Source of the DNA: Narthecium ossifragum | Lineage: Eukaryota > Streptophyta > Magnoliopsida > Dioscoreales > Nartheciaceae | Assembly (NCBI GenBank): GCA_963920575.1 | Contig: OY986969.1 | Coordinates: 9,793,096-9,857,095 of the forward strand | Length of the DNA stretch: 64,000 nucleotides | Reading direction: 5' to 3' | Shown here: positions 9,408 through 24,400 of the stretch, one piece after another | Layout of the letters: every line of letters begins with the position of its first letter | Position numbering within the stretch: the stretch's first letter is position 1 | Notes under the pieces: generated by a model | Told to the model about the DNA's origin: nothing | The model's database searches: none | The model's input: only the letters and a program-made list of their open reading frames with translations | Position numbers and translations under genes: made by a program

Positions 9408-12400
9408 GTAAGCACCACCTCCAGCTCTTTCTTGGGTATGTTATGTACAATGTGGGAGAAACTGTAGATGACAAATGATTACTTGAGATGAACAGGAAGG
9501 GACCTTTTGATTAATTTCATGTCGCCGGTCTTTTTTTGGTTTTGTAATGGTGGTCATGTTGATAAACGTGGGTGTTTTGTGTTAGAGATATGACTTAAAG
9601 CATTTTTAGAGATGTAATTAACTTTCAGATCTGTAGATATAAAAATGAAACAGAAAATGAGATGATTAAAGCATAGAAGAAGTATGAGAAAGTAGCTGCG
9701 AGGAGAGGCACGATATTCGCTGTCCTAAGAGTGATATTGCCCCTTCACGTGCAAAGCTCCGGCAGTCACTCCTAGAGATACAACTCCTTTTCCTTCTCAA
9801 TAGCACGATCTTGAGAAAAGGCTCCATGAACTCAATAAGAGAGTGAAGGATGCCAGCCAAAAACCCAAGAAGAAGATGAAAGAGATGAACTGAAGCCTAC
9901 ACAATAAGGGAAGGAGAGCTCACTTTATAACCGTTGGAGAGGCTAACCTATTCTCATAAAGGGCAGCAGGCTTTTCAAGAAAGGTGATCTATAAAAGATT
10001 TAAGCAATTTTCTAAGCATAGGAAATGAATAAAGGGGCTGGGAAGATCCTAGTTGTGGGCCCAAACAAATCTAATTAAAGCTAATGTTCAATTTAACAAG
10101 TACGTCTATAAAATTAAATTCTTAAACCACATTTGTACCTTTAAAACCAACATTTTGTTCCTTCCTTTCATTTGGGTTTGATTTTCTGTGGCAGACACTG
10201 AATTTGAGTGCAAAGTTTAGTGATATTTGATCCAGATAGACCGACCAACATCCCCTGGCCCCCGATTATTTGTTTTTGTGTATCTCTGGAGGCAGTGACA
10301 TGTGAGAGGATCGACATACTATATGTATGTCATATGATTTCACTCTTTGTAATTAGGACAATGGGGAAACTGAACCCGTCAATCTTCATGGTCCCTTGGT
10401 GAAATTTGGCGAAAAGTTCCTTTCATTTGCCAGAATATTAATTTTGGACTTTTGGACCTGTAACGATACCACACTGCCAATCTTGGATGACCTCCTTGTG
10501 GATGAAATGAGATTTAAGCATCTTTGAAGTAAAAGCTGCTAAAAGACCAATGAAATTAGTACATGCAGAAATCTGTCAAAGATAGATATTGTATAAGTGT
10601 CGATCTCAGGATACATGATTGTATTAGCTACATGATGTCCCAGAATACCTCTGTGATTTTTCTGGCAGGTTGTAAATAATATGTCCAAAAATTGTCTCAA
10701 ATGTTACAAGCATAGTTGGTTTTATGGTTAATGGCTCTCCACTATCAGCTACCGACTACATGTACTTTTTAATTGTGTTTTGCAAGTTATCAGATGTTAA
10801 TTTTGGAACAGTAAGGTCTTTCATGTGGATGGTATGTGGATGTGATCGTAGTATCTAGTACTATGCCTCTTTCCATGTTTACACCATTAGCTTTTAAGAG
10901 TTTGAGTTTTAAAGTACCTTTATGAAAGGATAAAGTCATGGACTATGTATGTAAAAGCAAGGTAGAGAGCTAGCATTGTGAAAACCTTTGGGCTGAAATT
11001 ATAAGCTCGAACTTAGACGCCCCTCTGCCATGACAGAAGACAAAACCTGCATTGTGTATCACATGCCACATGTGTAAGATTAAAGCATGGCGATAAAGTG
11101 TAATTATACCTTCATTCTTCACCTTATGGAACAATGCCTAGGGTTTCGCGGGTGTCCTTTGAATTCGACAATCGCAATGGAGAAGACGTTTTCTAGTCCA
11201 ACAGTCAAAGTAGAAAAGAAGGAGGCACTTTGGAGGATATATGATCAAAAAAGTATTTGCTTATGGACCAAGCCAGTTTCGGGCAAAAATCTGTCTATGT
11301 GCCATGTGCATGGCTTATTTTACGTTGGTCTTATACTTGTGGAGTCCATGGTTTTTAGCAAGAATTGTTTATATGGATGTCTGTTTAAATGTGCTAACAC
11401 CTTAGTCATCATTCACCAAAAGTTTCAGGTTTGTACTGGCAATCGGTGCATTAAATTAGTGAGAAAAGTATTTTTTTGGTCCATGAAATGATATGTAATC
11501 GATTCGCTGATAAAACTTGGTTAGATTTTCCCATCTTATTTACCCTGTAATTTACAGTTTAATACATCTATGGACTGTTATTTGCAGATGGATGATTTTG
11601 TTTTGCCGCCTTTTGTATCAACTTGCATTTTTAAGGACAAGGAAATCATCAGGTCAATTTCAAAAGACTTCGACATTTTGTAGATACAGTAGAGCTTATA
11701 TGGCATGTTTTGTACCATGAATTATGAACACAATGTTTTTGTCTGAGAGTTGTTTTAATCGCATATTGTTGGTAGCATTCCACATTAAAATAGGAGAAAG
11801 TAAATTTTGCTTAGATTTTGATATGTTTGATCTGGTAGCTAAGGGGTCATATGCTGGAGAAAGATTGCGAATATGAGTCTTTCTTTGAGTTATTGTGATA
11901 TGTTCCAAGTATTGATAGAAAAGGGATTCTGGTTGATGATAGTTACCAAGCTTAGATATTTTGATTATTTGGGATTCCAGGAAAATTTTATTTGTTCCAT
12001 ATTTTCATTTTTCATAGGGATTCTTGATTGATTGTTCTGAAAGTTTAATGTAACTTTGGTAAGTCCTAGATTTGCATCTGTCGTTAGAGATATTATATGT
12101 GCTTTGCATGTAGAGGACCATGACTCCATATGTTGGCACATGACATAAGCTTGAGCTTAAGATTTAACTAAAAGCTTCCTTTTTATGAGTTCTTGCACTT
12201 ATGTTGTCCTTGCTACTGATTGTAAGTTCCTAGATTGTGTTGCCTTCATTCTGATTGTGGTTACACTTTTAGTAGCGAATGCTATAGAAGATTAACTATG
12301 CCTTTTGCTCTGCTATGCATAGATCTCAAGTAAAAAATTAAGCAAAACCATGAACTACAATCTAAGACTTAAACTCCATATAATTCATAAACATATATAT

Positions 12401-15400
12401 AGGTTCGTGGATTTGGTTTACCCTACACACAGAGTCCTCAAGCTCTCCATTTAACTACTTACAAAGAAGCTTAATCTAACGTCTTTGACTTATGACATTT
12501 CTTTTTACGATAGTTCATTGGAGGTTCTCCTATATTTTTTACATGGGACAGTTTTGCTTTTTTTCTTGTAACAGTCGTGCAATGAGTCTTCTGATGTATG
12601 CTACCTGCTTATCATTGTTCTCGATGAGATGATTTCAAATTTTGTTGCAGAGGTTATATATGTTATGTATTGCAATGACTAACTACATTCATGATAATCT
12701 TTAGTTTTTCTTTGCTTAAATCAGGGTGAAGAAGAAGGAGGCTAAGTTAACTCATGGTATGCAAATAGGAGCTGATGAGTATGGTATTAACGATGCAATG
12801 AGGCAACCCAAGAGCTTGCAAGAGGAGGCAACGGGTTGTAAGAGTCCAAATAAAGAGGATGCTGATGAATATGCGACTTTCAATGGAAGTGCACTGTTTG
12901 ATGAAACTGGTTTAAAGAGAAAAAGAGCACATTCTGATAAACCAAAGTACTCTTTCCTATACCTACTTCTCAGTCTGCTTTCTTGATCACTTTGAGTATA
13001 TTTTTGAACAGTCTCCTTTAGCAGATCTCTTGACTAAAGCTTTGGTTGACAGATGATGACTTGTTTTCTTTCCTCAAACAACCAATATGTGATTAGTATA
13101 ATTTTGGAAATTGTTTTTCTAAATTGCAAGTTTATTTTTGTACAGTCTTATTCATAGATCTGTTAGATGAAGCTTTGCTTGATAGATGATAATTTGTTCT
13201 CCTATTCATATTCCTTTTCTGCCACATGACTTGTTTTCTTTCCTCAAGCAGCCAATTTGTTCTCCTATTCATATTCCTTTTCTGCAAATTTGTCTTTGTA
13301 AATCAATTACCTTCTATTATGACCAAGGTTTGTCTCGTGTATCTCCCTAGTATGGAGTATATCATCCTATTGGTATATTCTATTATTCTGTTCGAGAATT
13401 ACTAAAGATATGGCTGCGGAGGCATCTGTATAGGCGGGGGATCCAACTGAGAAGCGCTTGCTGAAATACAGATCAGAAGCGAGACCTCGATCACGAGTAA
13501 CAAAGCTTGAGCAAAAGCTCTAAAGGCCTGGACCGAGCTGTACCTTGTGCAATCTTGGATGAAACGCATCTTGTGTAAAGTGAGAATGGACTGTGGATAT
13601 CACATCTCAAGACCCTCCAGAATGATGGTGTCTAACAGGATTTGAGAGGAGAGAGAAACTAATTGTGGCCGAGTTACGGGATATCTGAATTCTCTCAATC
13701 CCGGTTTCCCTGAATGGTTGATGAGTGATCATATATAGTTATCACCTTTTGTTACAGATCTGTTGATAGACGTCTAGGTCAAATAGGATTCTTCACATAA
13801 CAAGGAACTAGAGCTCAAGTCAGGTACCACTCATGGGAAATAGGCCAACATATTACACCAACATGTCAAAGGCCAAACAAACTTTGTGATATTTCTTTAC
13901 TTGTATAAAGATTGTTTGTCATCTCAGCTTTAGGCATCCTTGATATCTTAGAAACCCTTGGAGTTTTATATAAAAGTTGAGCTTCTATTGAAAGTAGAAA
14001 TCAAAACAATATTTGTTTATTGGAGGTTCTTGTTTGATGTTTCTTCTTGGCCTTTTGAATTGTTGTGTAATTCAACCTTCGCAAGCTGGAGATCACTCAT
14101 TGGTCTTATGGAGTTTATGCATTTGTTCTTATTTTTGGAAAAGATCTGAGTGAGATCTATTAAGTATATTATTATAGATAGTACAATGATACTAGCCTAA
14201 CCAATATGACTCGATCAGACGAGACATACCTGGTCCAGATCAGTTAGAGCGCCAGCAACTCAAGACAGACCCGACCCAATCAGGCGGCCTAGAGCTTGCT
14301 GTCCTAGTGGGACTAGCTAAATGATCAGTCCGGTTTGTGCCGATGTTACCAGGGTCATGGTACGGGTACGGGACGATATACGCTATACAATAGGGGTAGA
14401 CTTGGTATGCTAATTTGGGTCGCGGTTTGCTTAGAATTCTTTTCAGATCGCTTTCACTACTATGTATAGTTTTGCCTAATGCTATTGTTTGAGCCATAAC
14501 AAACTATACCATGGCCTATTGCCTAGTACGTATGATGAAGGAATGCTAGAAAATACAACAATAAATGCAAAATAAGCAACTTCACTATCTGAGTCAAAAA
14601 AGTCAAAATCTAAAATAACTAACAAGTCTCGAATAAAAAGCAAAGATTTGAAATAGTCGTTGCATGCGAAATAAGAAAATTCACAATTTGGGTAGAAAAC
14701 ATACGTAGTCCTAGTTTAACACATAGGTCACGTTTGTTTCACGGGACGGGATATGGGTGGATATAATCTCCCGGGAGATTGTATCCCGGGATATGTTCTC
14801 CCGGGAGATGAGGTGAGGGGTTAAACTTTCTCTCATGTTTGGTAAGACATAGGATAATGTGGGAGAATATTTAATCAAATATTTAAACTTTTCTTATTTT
14901 TTAATCCAATGGATCTTATCTCATGGGATTACATATCCCACCTCCTCTGGGATTATTTTATTCCATGTACATGGGATATGGAGTTCCAATGGGATTATTT
15001 ATCCCATGCTTAAAATCACACCAAATGTGGGATAAAGTGGGGTCCACAAGATTACTAATCCTATCCCACCTATAATACCATGAAATAAACAAGTGCATAG
15101 ATATTAGGTTCCTTTCCATAATGGCAACAATTTTTCATGCATGGAAGGTGGCGGTTATTGCCTCTTGTATGTAGAGGTGTCAAACGGATCGGGCTAGCCC
15201 AGGCTGGCACGCTAGCTGGCGTGCTTGGCTGGCGTGCTTGGGCCATCTCGACACGCTCCAAGTGGGCCGTACTTGGCACGACCCTAAGACGGGGCCATAC
15301 TAGGCTTGGGTTTTGAGCCCTTGGGCTCGGCATGGCACGAGCCCGGCTCAAGCACGGGCCTAGCACATGGTCTGGCACAGGCACGACCCATCAGCTAAAA

Positions 15401-18400
15401 TTCAGATATTTAAAATACCCCACCCTTGTTTTACCTTTATATATATAGGTACATAAGTACATGATTGTGATAGTTTTGAAATTTGGCCATTTAGCCCCTC
15501 CCAATCGCAAAAAAAGGCTAGTTTGGAGGGGTATTGATGTAATCTTTTTATAAATGACCAAAATGCCTCTTCTAACGGTTATAAAACGGCTAGTTTTAAG
15601 GGTATCATGGTTATTATATAAAATTAAAAAATCCCTAAAAAATTATAAATACTCACCTCAATCGTTCGTTCATCCTCACAAATTCTATTCTCTTTTTTTT
15701 TCTTTCTAATTTTACTAAGAGTCTAAGACTGGTCTTAAGAACTCGGGAAAGCGATTCAAGTGACGAATTAAGTATTCAAATTTTCAACTTCCATTTTACT
15801 AAGAGTCTAAGACCAGTCTTAAGAACTCGGGAAAGCGATTCAAGTGACGAATTAAGTATTCAAATTTTCAACTTCCAAGACCAAGAGACAAGCAAGAGTG
15901 CAATGCTTCCATTAATTTTAAATTTTGAATGTCCTTCCCTTTCTTTTTCTTTAATTTGGGTTTTCTAATTTTTAAATTCAGAAGAATGGATCCAAGGCAG
16001 TATGATGTTAAAAATATGCACTTTGGCGCCCACGACACTGACGACAGTGATAATGAGCTGGATCTTGACCACGTACCGGATTTTTAAAAAGATTCCAGCC
16101 AACATTCAGGATCAACTACTAGTGGTACTAGTAATGGTGGATTCAGCTCCGGGAGTTGTAAAGGAAAAAAGGCTCCGAACCTCTGAGATTTGGGAAACTT
16201 TTTCCATTGAAAAAATACCGGACAACAAAACCAGTCAAAAGGTAAAGAGAGCATTTTGCATATATTACAAAACGGATTCATCATGCTACTTGAATCTGGC
16301 ACCGAACACCTCAGCTATGGATCCTAGGCAGGCTCAGTTGTAACTTAGCCAAAGTAGATGCAACTTAGGTACGCTTTATTCAATCCAATTTAGTATGTGG
16401 GACGGATTGACTTTATATATAGATGGTGCATAATAACCTTTTACTCTTGCGGACGATTCACAATTCAAAATTGTTAAAAAAAGTATTTACAACGGCTCTT
16501 GTTAAAGTTCCTAGAAATACAGCTAGATTTGATTACATTATTTAATGAGAGTTAACATAATTTAATTTCTAATTTTTCTTCTTTTGATGCTACAGTTTCT
16601 TTTACTTTCGATTTATGGGATGAACGGAATAAATTAGGCTATATTTATGTTACATCTCATTATGTTGATTCTTCTTGAAACTTGAAGAAATTTTTTTATT
16701 GTTTTTCAGTGTTAAAGAATTTCCTCGTAATAGTCAAAAATTTTATTAGTATATTGTTTCTGCTTTTAGAGCATATAGCATCTTAAATAAAGTATTCGGT
16801 ATTACTTTTGATAATGGAACTACCAATAATGCTATGCGAACTGGTAGATTTTTTCATGATAAATGTGCTTATCATATTATTAGTTTAATTGTTCATTATG
16901 GTTTGAAATTTATCAAAGAATATATTGAACAGATTAGAGATGTTCTTAATATTACTTCTTACTCTAGAATGCAAGATTTTGCATAGCATTTTCGTACCTT
17001 TTAAGCTTAAGATCTAAACGTTTAAATTAGATACAAAGACCCCGTGGAACTCTATCGAGTCTTCAAATTTCTAATTAGGAGGTGGTATTTGCATTTATGG
17101 ATTTTCTAGAATGTTTTTTAATACAACTAATTTATTATCTAGTGTAAAATATCCTGCTTCATGCCTTGTAACTAGTTAAATATATAATATTGCTAATCTT
17201 TTTGACTTTTATAGAAATAATCAATTTTTTATGCAAGCATGTCTTTACATGGAGAAAGCTTTAAAAAAATAGGGTTATTTACATATGTACCCCTGAAAAC
17301 TTGCTAAATAACATATGTACCCCTACATTCTCTCATATTACATATATACACTTACAAACATCAAAAAAATCCAAACCATACCCCTCCATCCTCACACTGT
17401 TAAAAATGTCCTATAAAATGACCATTTTGCCCTTTATTCATGTTTATTAGGATTCAACTCACAAGGGTATGATAAGGGCAAAATGGTCATTTTATAGGAC
17501 GTTTTTAACAGTGTGAGGACGGAGGGGTATGGTTTGGATTTTTTTTATGTTTGTAAGGGTATATATGTAATATGAGAGAATGTAGGGGTATATATGTAAT
17601 TTAATATGTTTTTAGGGGCATATATATAAATAGGGGTTTTTACATATCTATCCTTCAAAAGTTTCTAAATATCACAATTACCCCTATATTTTTCCGGCTT
17701 ACTAAATTACCCTTGAAATTTTGAAAAATCCGTAAACCTACCCCTCCGTCTACCTCCGTCTGTACATCTAACTTAACCATGGTTATAATCTAACTGGGGC
17801 ATGTAAATTACTTAATTACCCAATTTTGACCGGTTTTTTTTTATGTATTTTGACTGCTTTCCTTTATTTGCTGACGTAGGAGGGGGAGAGAGAGAATCAA
17901 TTTTGACCAGCTTTTGCTATTTTGACTGCTTCCTCCCTTGATTTGCTGAACCATTCCGAGGTCCGGCCGGTCCTTCTTCCTCAGCTCCGAGCACTTCAAC
18001 GCAAGCTTAGCATACCCATGAGTCTCCTCCACCGGCCAATCCGACATCGTCTGGTCGAGCATCTCGGCTTTTCCATGACGGCCGAGACCAGGCATCGCCG
18101 CTATGTCCCACGTCCCAACCTCAACAAAGACTTTGGAGGTCAGTCAGTCAACTGCCAATCCTATGCCTATGTATAGCCAGGCCAATGCAAGCCCAGCTAC
18201 ACACCCCACCAAGCACCAACACCAGAGACGATGAGGCCGTCGGCTGTGTTCCTGCTGTATCCTCTGGCGCTATGGCTCTCCTCCTCCATCCTCGCGGCGG
18301 AGGCAGCGGCGTTCAACTGCAACGCCACCGCCAAATGCCAGTCCCTCGTCAGCTACACGCCGTTTAACTCCACCTACGCCTCCACCTATGCCGCCGTCCA

Positions 18401-21400
18401 GTCCCTGTTCCAGGTCCCGTCTCTCAGCTCCCTCCTCGGCGCCAACAACCTCTCCCTCTCCACCGCCTCGACCTACCTCATGCAGCCCAAAGCCTACATC
18501 CGCGTGCCCATCACCTGCGCCTGCGCAAGCGGAACCGGGGCCTCATCGGGCGGGCCGACGTACACCATCAAGTCCGGCGACGGACTGGACGCGATTGCGA
18601 GGTACACCTTCGGCGGGCTGGTGACCTACCAAGATAATAGAGCTGGAAGTTGAGGCCGGGTTGGAGCTCGCCAGAGATGCAGTGGCTGGCCGGCAAAGGG
18701 TGGCTGGCGGTAGGTGTGTGAAGTCACCGTCTCTCTCTCTCTTCTTTTCTCTCTCTCACTCCCGGCTCTCTCTATCTCTCTCATCTTCTACTCTGGTTCT
18801 CTCTCTCTTTTCTCAGCCACATGTAAATCACCCATTGGTCAAAAAAGTCTAAAGTAGATAAAAGGAAGTCAAAATTGTCTAAAGTAGGTAAAAGGAAAAT
18901 ATCTCTTTTATCACCGTTGAGGGCAATAAGGTCTTTTTACATTCCGCCGTTAACGGCGTTAGGAATATTCCATGAAGATTCGCCGGCAAGTAACCCGAGG
19001 GGCAGGTTTACGGATTGTTCAAAATTTGAAGGGTAATTTAGTAAGCCGGAAAAATATAGGGGTAATTGTGATATTTAGAAACTTTTGAAGGATAGATATG
19101 TAAAAACCCCATATAAATAACCCTAAAAAATATTGGCCCTATACCTTCTGTTTATACTTTATATGCTATTATGGATCCTAAAATTAATTTTAATAGTTTG
19201 GAAGTGGTGGTACAAGAGATATTAGGTCTTTTAGTGGATGGCCTACGAGTTACTATTGATGATGCTAGCAAACAAAGGTAAATAAAAACGTATACGATAA
19301 GTTCTAGTTGATCCGAATTTAATAAATATATGAAAACTAATTTTATAAAATATTATACTGTGGATGATGTTAATAATTTGAATATTTTAGCATGGTGGAG
19401 TATATTAAAATAATTTTCCTGTGCTCTCCATCATGGCACGTGTCAAAAGTAGTATCTAAATATGCTTTTACTGCAAGTGGCAGGATACTTGATGAATAGC
19501 GGAGCGTCCAGATATACTAGAGGCGCTAATGTGGTTGAAGGTTCGGGACGCTGCAGCGAACAAGATTCAAAATCTTGCTGATGAAATCGCAAAAGATTTT
19601 CCGAATTTAAATATGAATGATTAATTTATTATCATTAAGATATGTATAGGTTAATAGGTAATATGTTATACACCCTACACCCTACACCCGTGTACTCGAT
19701 AATAAATTAATAAGTGTAGGCTGTGTAGCTTATTACCTATTAACCCATACATACATTAATGATAATAAATTAATTCTACAAATCTTCTACAATATTATCG
19801 GCAAGACTTTGAATTATGCTCGCTGCAGCATCCCAAACCTTTAACTATATTAGCGCCTCTAGTATGTCATGATCTATCTTGTTCCATCGTTCATCAAGTA
19901 TATTGCCACTCACACTGAAAGCAGATTTGTAGACACCAGAACTGTTGGTAGATCAGGTGCCATGATGGAGAGCATATGAAAGGAAAACTATTTTCATGTG
20001 CTCTCCACAATGTTAGAATGTTCAAGTTATCGACATCATCCAAAGTAAGATTTTCATAAAATTCGTTTTCATATATTTATGAAGTTCGGATCGAAAAGAA
20101 CTTATTGCATGTGTTTTTGTTTTATCTTTGCGTGCAAACAATGACAATGTAAGGTTTGAGTTGCTGGAAGGAAAGGAACTAGAGAAACTAGCTCTTCTCC
20201 TACTATATTTTGTCGAATACAAGTCAAATAATTTATGAAAATCTTTTCTAACATCATCGATAGGAACCCATAGGTCGTCTATTAGAAGATCTGATCTCTT
20301 ATACCATCACTTCCAAATTATTAAAGTTAATTTTAAATTAATAGCAGATAAAGTATAAACAATATATATATATAAGACTAATATTTCTTAAAGTTTTATT
20401 CCATGAAAAGACATGCCTTCATAAAAATTGATTATTTTTATAAGAGCAAAAAAGATTAACAATATTATAGATTTGACTAATTACAAGGCATGAAGTGAGA
20501 TAATAAACATTAGATAATTAATTAGTTGTAGTATAAAATTTTCTGAAAAAGTTGATAAATGCATATACCACCTCCCACTGCATATGAAATTTGAAGATTC
20601 GGACGTGGAGTAAATGTATAAAACTTAATGATATCTTTGTAACCAACTAGAGATTGTACATTACATAGGTGGAGTTCTACAAGATCTTTATATCTAATTT
20701 AAACGTTTTGGGCTTAAGGTTAAGTGTCCAGCAATGTTGTGCAAAATCTTTTATTTTAGAGTTGGAAGAAGTTATATAAATAATGACATCTCTAATATTT
20801 TTAATATGTTTTTTGATAAATTTCAAACCGTTGTGAGCAATCAAATTAATAATATGGTGAGCACATTTACCATAAAAAAATCTGCCAATTTGGTTAGTAT
20901 ATATTTTTTTAAAATATTCAATCACTGCATTATTGGCATGTGCATTATCAAAAGTAATGCTGAATACTTTATCTAAGATGTTATATTCTCTAAAAACAGA
21001 CATAATATGCTGATAAATATTTTGAGCATGGTGAAGTAACATAAATATAATCTAATTTATTTTGTCCGCTCTATAAATCGGAAATAAAAGAAATTGTAGC
21101 ACCAAAAGAAGAAAATTTAGAAATTAAATTATGCTTGTTGTCATTAAATAATCTATTGTAATAATTTATAGCTGTATTTCTAAGAACCAAAAGCCAGCTA
21201 TAAATATTTTTAACAATTTTTTGAAATTTCGGATCTTCCGTGAGAGTAAAAGCTATTTTGCGTTAGTTATATATAAAGTCAATCCATCTAGCATACTAAA
21301 TTGGGTTGAATAAAACGTCCTGAGCTTGCCTGGGATCCATATGTTAGATGTTCCTGCAGTGACTGATATGTTAGATGTTCCTACAGTAACTGATAGCAGA

Positions 21401-24400
21401 AATATTGCAGCAGAAATAGGCAAGGATATCAACCAAGAGAGATTCAAATTGACTTATCAAAGGAGGAAGCAAGGAGCTAACAAACTGGGAGGATAATCTG
21501 CAAGAAAGAAGGACGTGATGGTTGGCATTAGCATGAAATCAGACACTAATTTAGGATCTGAATTCTTATTTCCAGCAATAAAATTGTAATTTCTATTTAA
21601 GCACTGAGGATGGCATGTACTCGGGATGCATGAATGAAATTAATCTTCTACCTCTGTTTCTCTTATCTCCTCTTGCTCTCTTCTCTACTTTTTCCTCTAT
21701 CTGTCTCTCCCTCACCCTTCCATAACCATAGCTCCTCCCATTACCCGCTCACAGACCCAGGCCCGTAACAAACTGGTATCAGAGCCGTCCATCCTTGGCC
21801 CAGGCCCTGCCATGTCCGGACCGCAACCACTTGAGTCTTCCTCCCACATTCCTTCGGACGATGTGGAAAGGAGACTGGAGGAGAGATTGGCAGCCAATAA
21901 TGAGGCTTTTGATGCTAAGCTTCATGACATGTTCCTCAAGATTACCAATCACATGAGCACCTTGTTAGAGCGCAACAACGCCTCTCCTTCGGGGTCGCGC
22001 GCAACTAGTCGCTTTGATGCCACTCCACCAGGACAACCACGTTTCCCCCGCCTCAAATTTCCCCGTTATAACGGGATAGATGATCCCACAAGTTGGCTTT
22101 GCAGAGTTGAGCAGTTCTTTGGCTTCCATGAAACTCCAGAGGCCGATAAGGTTTCCCTTGCCGTTTATCATCTAGATGATGGGGCTCAACTATGGTACCA
22201 AGTCCTCAAGGAGTCAGAGATAGTAGTGTCGTGGGCTCGATTCAAGGAAGCACTTCACGCACGGTATGGTCGAACACTTTACAGCAACTTCTTTGGCGAT
22301 CTCGCTAAGTTGAGGCAAACTGGAACCGTGCTTGAGTACCAATCAGAATTTGAGAGACTCTTAAGCCGGGCAGGCAAACCATCCATCAACCAGCAAGTCT
22401 CATGCTTTGTCAGTGGCCTTCGTGAGTCCATTCGAGCGGATGTCCAGGCCGCCTCTCCCTTGAGCCTCACGGATGCCGTAAGCCTAGCTCGCCTTTATGA
22501 GACAAAATTTCTGTCTCAAAGGCGGTCCTCCATCATTGAGCCTCGTCGCCCCTCCGCCCCTAACCTCACCACCACATCCCTATCAAAACCCATCACCACC
22601 CCTACTCAAACTACACCACCAATCAAGAGATTAAACCCCACAGAGATGCAAGCTCGGCGAGAGAAAGGATTGTGCTACAATTGTGACGAGAAATTTGTCC
22701 CTGGTCATCGTTGCAAGCGCCTATTTTTGATCGACACCATCGAAGAGGCCATGGAATTCTCAGACGAGGACGGCGACGACCCTACCGGCAACCAGCGGGA
22801 CATCCCCGAAATCTCTCTACATGCTCTAGCCGGCACTCGCAGCCCACAGACGATGCGAGTCCGTGGAGTATTGGGTACTCGACCCATTGTCGTCCTCATC
22901 GATTCAGGAAGTACCCATAACTTCCTTGAGCTTGACATCGCCGCCCAGCTTCACATTCAACCCTCCTGCACCGAGAAGCTCTCTGTCCTGGTAGCTAATG
23001 GCGAGCGTCTGGAATGTAGTGGGAAGTGCCAGCAGGTGGAACTCCAGCTTCAAGGAGTCTCGATCTTCACCGACTTCTATCTCCTACCTCTGAGTGGCTA
23101 TGATGCGGTCTTAGGTGCCCAGTGGCTGTGTACCTTGGGTAGCATTCACTGGGATTTTGCTCAGTTGAAATTGGAATTTTTGATCAATGGACGAACAATC
23201 CAGTTGCAGGGCATTGCTACCCCCCAAACAGAGTGGTCAGCACAGGGAAGGCAAATAAGATGTTGAAGCATACGGGACAAGGGTTCTTTCTCCAACTTAA
23301 TGCAATTCAACTGGGGATTGAGTAGGAGGGCGTCCCTGTGAAGCATCCAGAGGTTGAACAATTATTGCACCAATTTGGTGATTTATTCCAAGACCCAGTC
23401 GACCTGCCACCTTCAAGGAGCATGGACCATCGTATTCCTTTGAAGACCAACAGCCAACCCATCAATATTCAGCCATACAGATATCCACACTATCAGAAAA
23501 ATGAAATTGAGAAGATCATGTCTGATTTACTTTCTTCTGGCGTCATCCGCCCCAGCGTGAGTCCATACTCCTCCCCAGTCTTGCTTGTTAAGAAGCATGA
23601 TGGTTCATGGCGCATGTGTGTGGATTATCGAGGCCTCAACAACGCCACTGTCAAGGACAAATTTCCAATTCCCCTGATCGATGAGCTTCTAGATGAACTT
23701 CACGGAGTAAAATATTTTTCTAAACTGGATTTACGAAGTGGTTACCATCAAGTTCGTATGTTCCCACCAGAAATTGAGAAGACAGCATTCCACACTCATC
23801 ACGGTCATTACGAATTTCTCGTAATGCCCTTTGGGCTCACAAATGCCCCGGTCACATTCCAGGCTTTGATGAATGACATATTTCGACCCTTGCTTCGTAA
23901 GTATGTCCTTGTTTTCTTTGACGATATCCTCATTTATAGCACTTGCGAGGACTTACATTTGCAGCATCTTCACTCGGTCTTCTCTCTTCTGCGCGAGCAC
24001 AAGCTGGTGCTTAGGCGCAACAAATGTTGTTTCCTTCAAGTCGAGGTGGGCTACTTGGGGCACATTATCTCTTCAGACGGAGTGGCTGTCGACCCTACCA
24101 AGATTAGCTCTATGACTGAGTGGCCCACACCCACCACTTAAAAGGCCCTGCGCGGATTCCTGGGGCTCACTGGCTACTACCGCAAATTCATCAAAGGTTA
24201 TGGGCACCTTGCCCGACCATTAACCCAGCTATTGCGGAAGGATAATTTCCACTGGACTTCTATTGAGGATACGGCTTTCGCTTCTCTTAAGGATGCCATG
24301 ACCAAAGCTCCAGTACTTGCCTTGCCGGATTTTTCTAAGCCCTTTGTTATTGAGTGTGATGCATCTGGCACGGGGATTGGCGCGGTACTTATGCAAAATG

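Larger units (their letters stand above)
17633..19110. mobile_element. Pack-MULE 2 (1478 bp, 9-bp target duplication)
   Basis: The terminal inverted repeats are about 113 bp (17633-17745 and 18998-19110), starting GGGGTTTTTACATATCTATC. They are flanked by the perfect 9-bp duplication ATATAAATA (17624-17632 and 19111-19119). There is no transposase; the interior is GC-rich and holds fragments of two different host genes on opposite strands. The high similarity of the arms suggests it is one of the younger insertions here. Confidence 0.9.
17272..19123. mobile_element. MULE-type MITE, split by Pack-MULE 2
   Basis: The element has ends GGGTTATTTACATATGTACC (left) and TAAATAACCC (right), with long inverted arms meeting near 17440. 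The arms share blocks such as CAAACCATACCCCTCC and AATGACCATTTTGCCC. It is flanked by near-identical 9-bp sequences AAAAAAATA and TAAAAAATA (8 of 9). It has no coding capacity. It sits inside the transposase of the left hAT arm and was itself hit near its right end by the Pack-MULE. Confidence 0.7.

Noticed and set aside
11087..11491. 134-codon open frame in coilin intron 1
   Set aside because: No family resemblance, intron-like composition, and it lies between well-supported exons.
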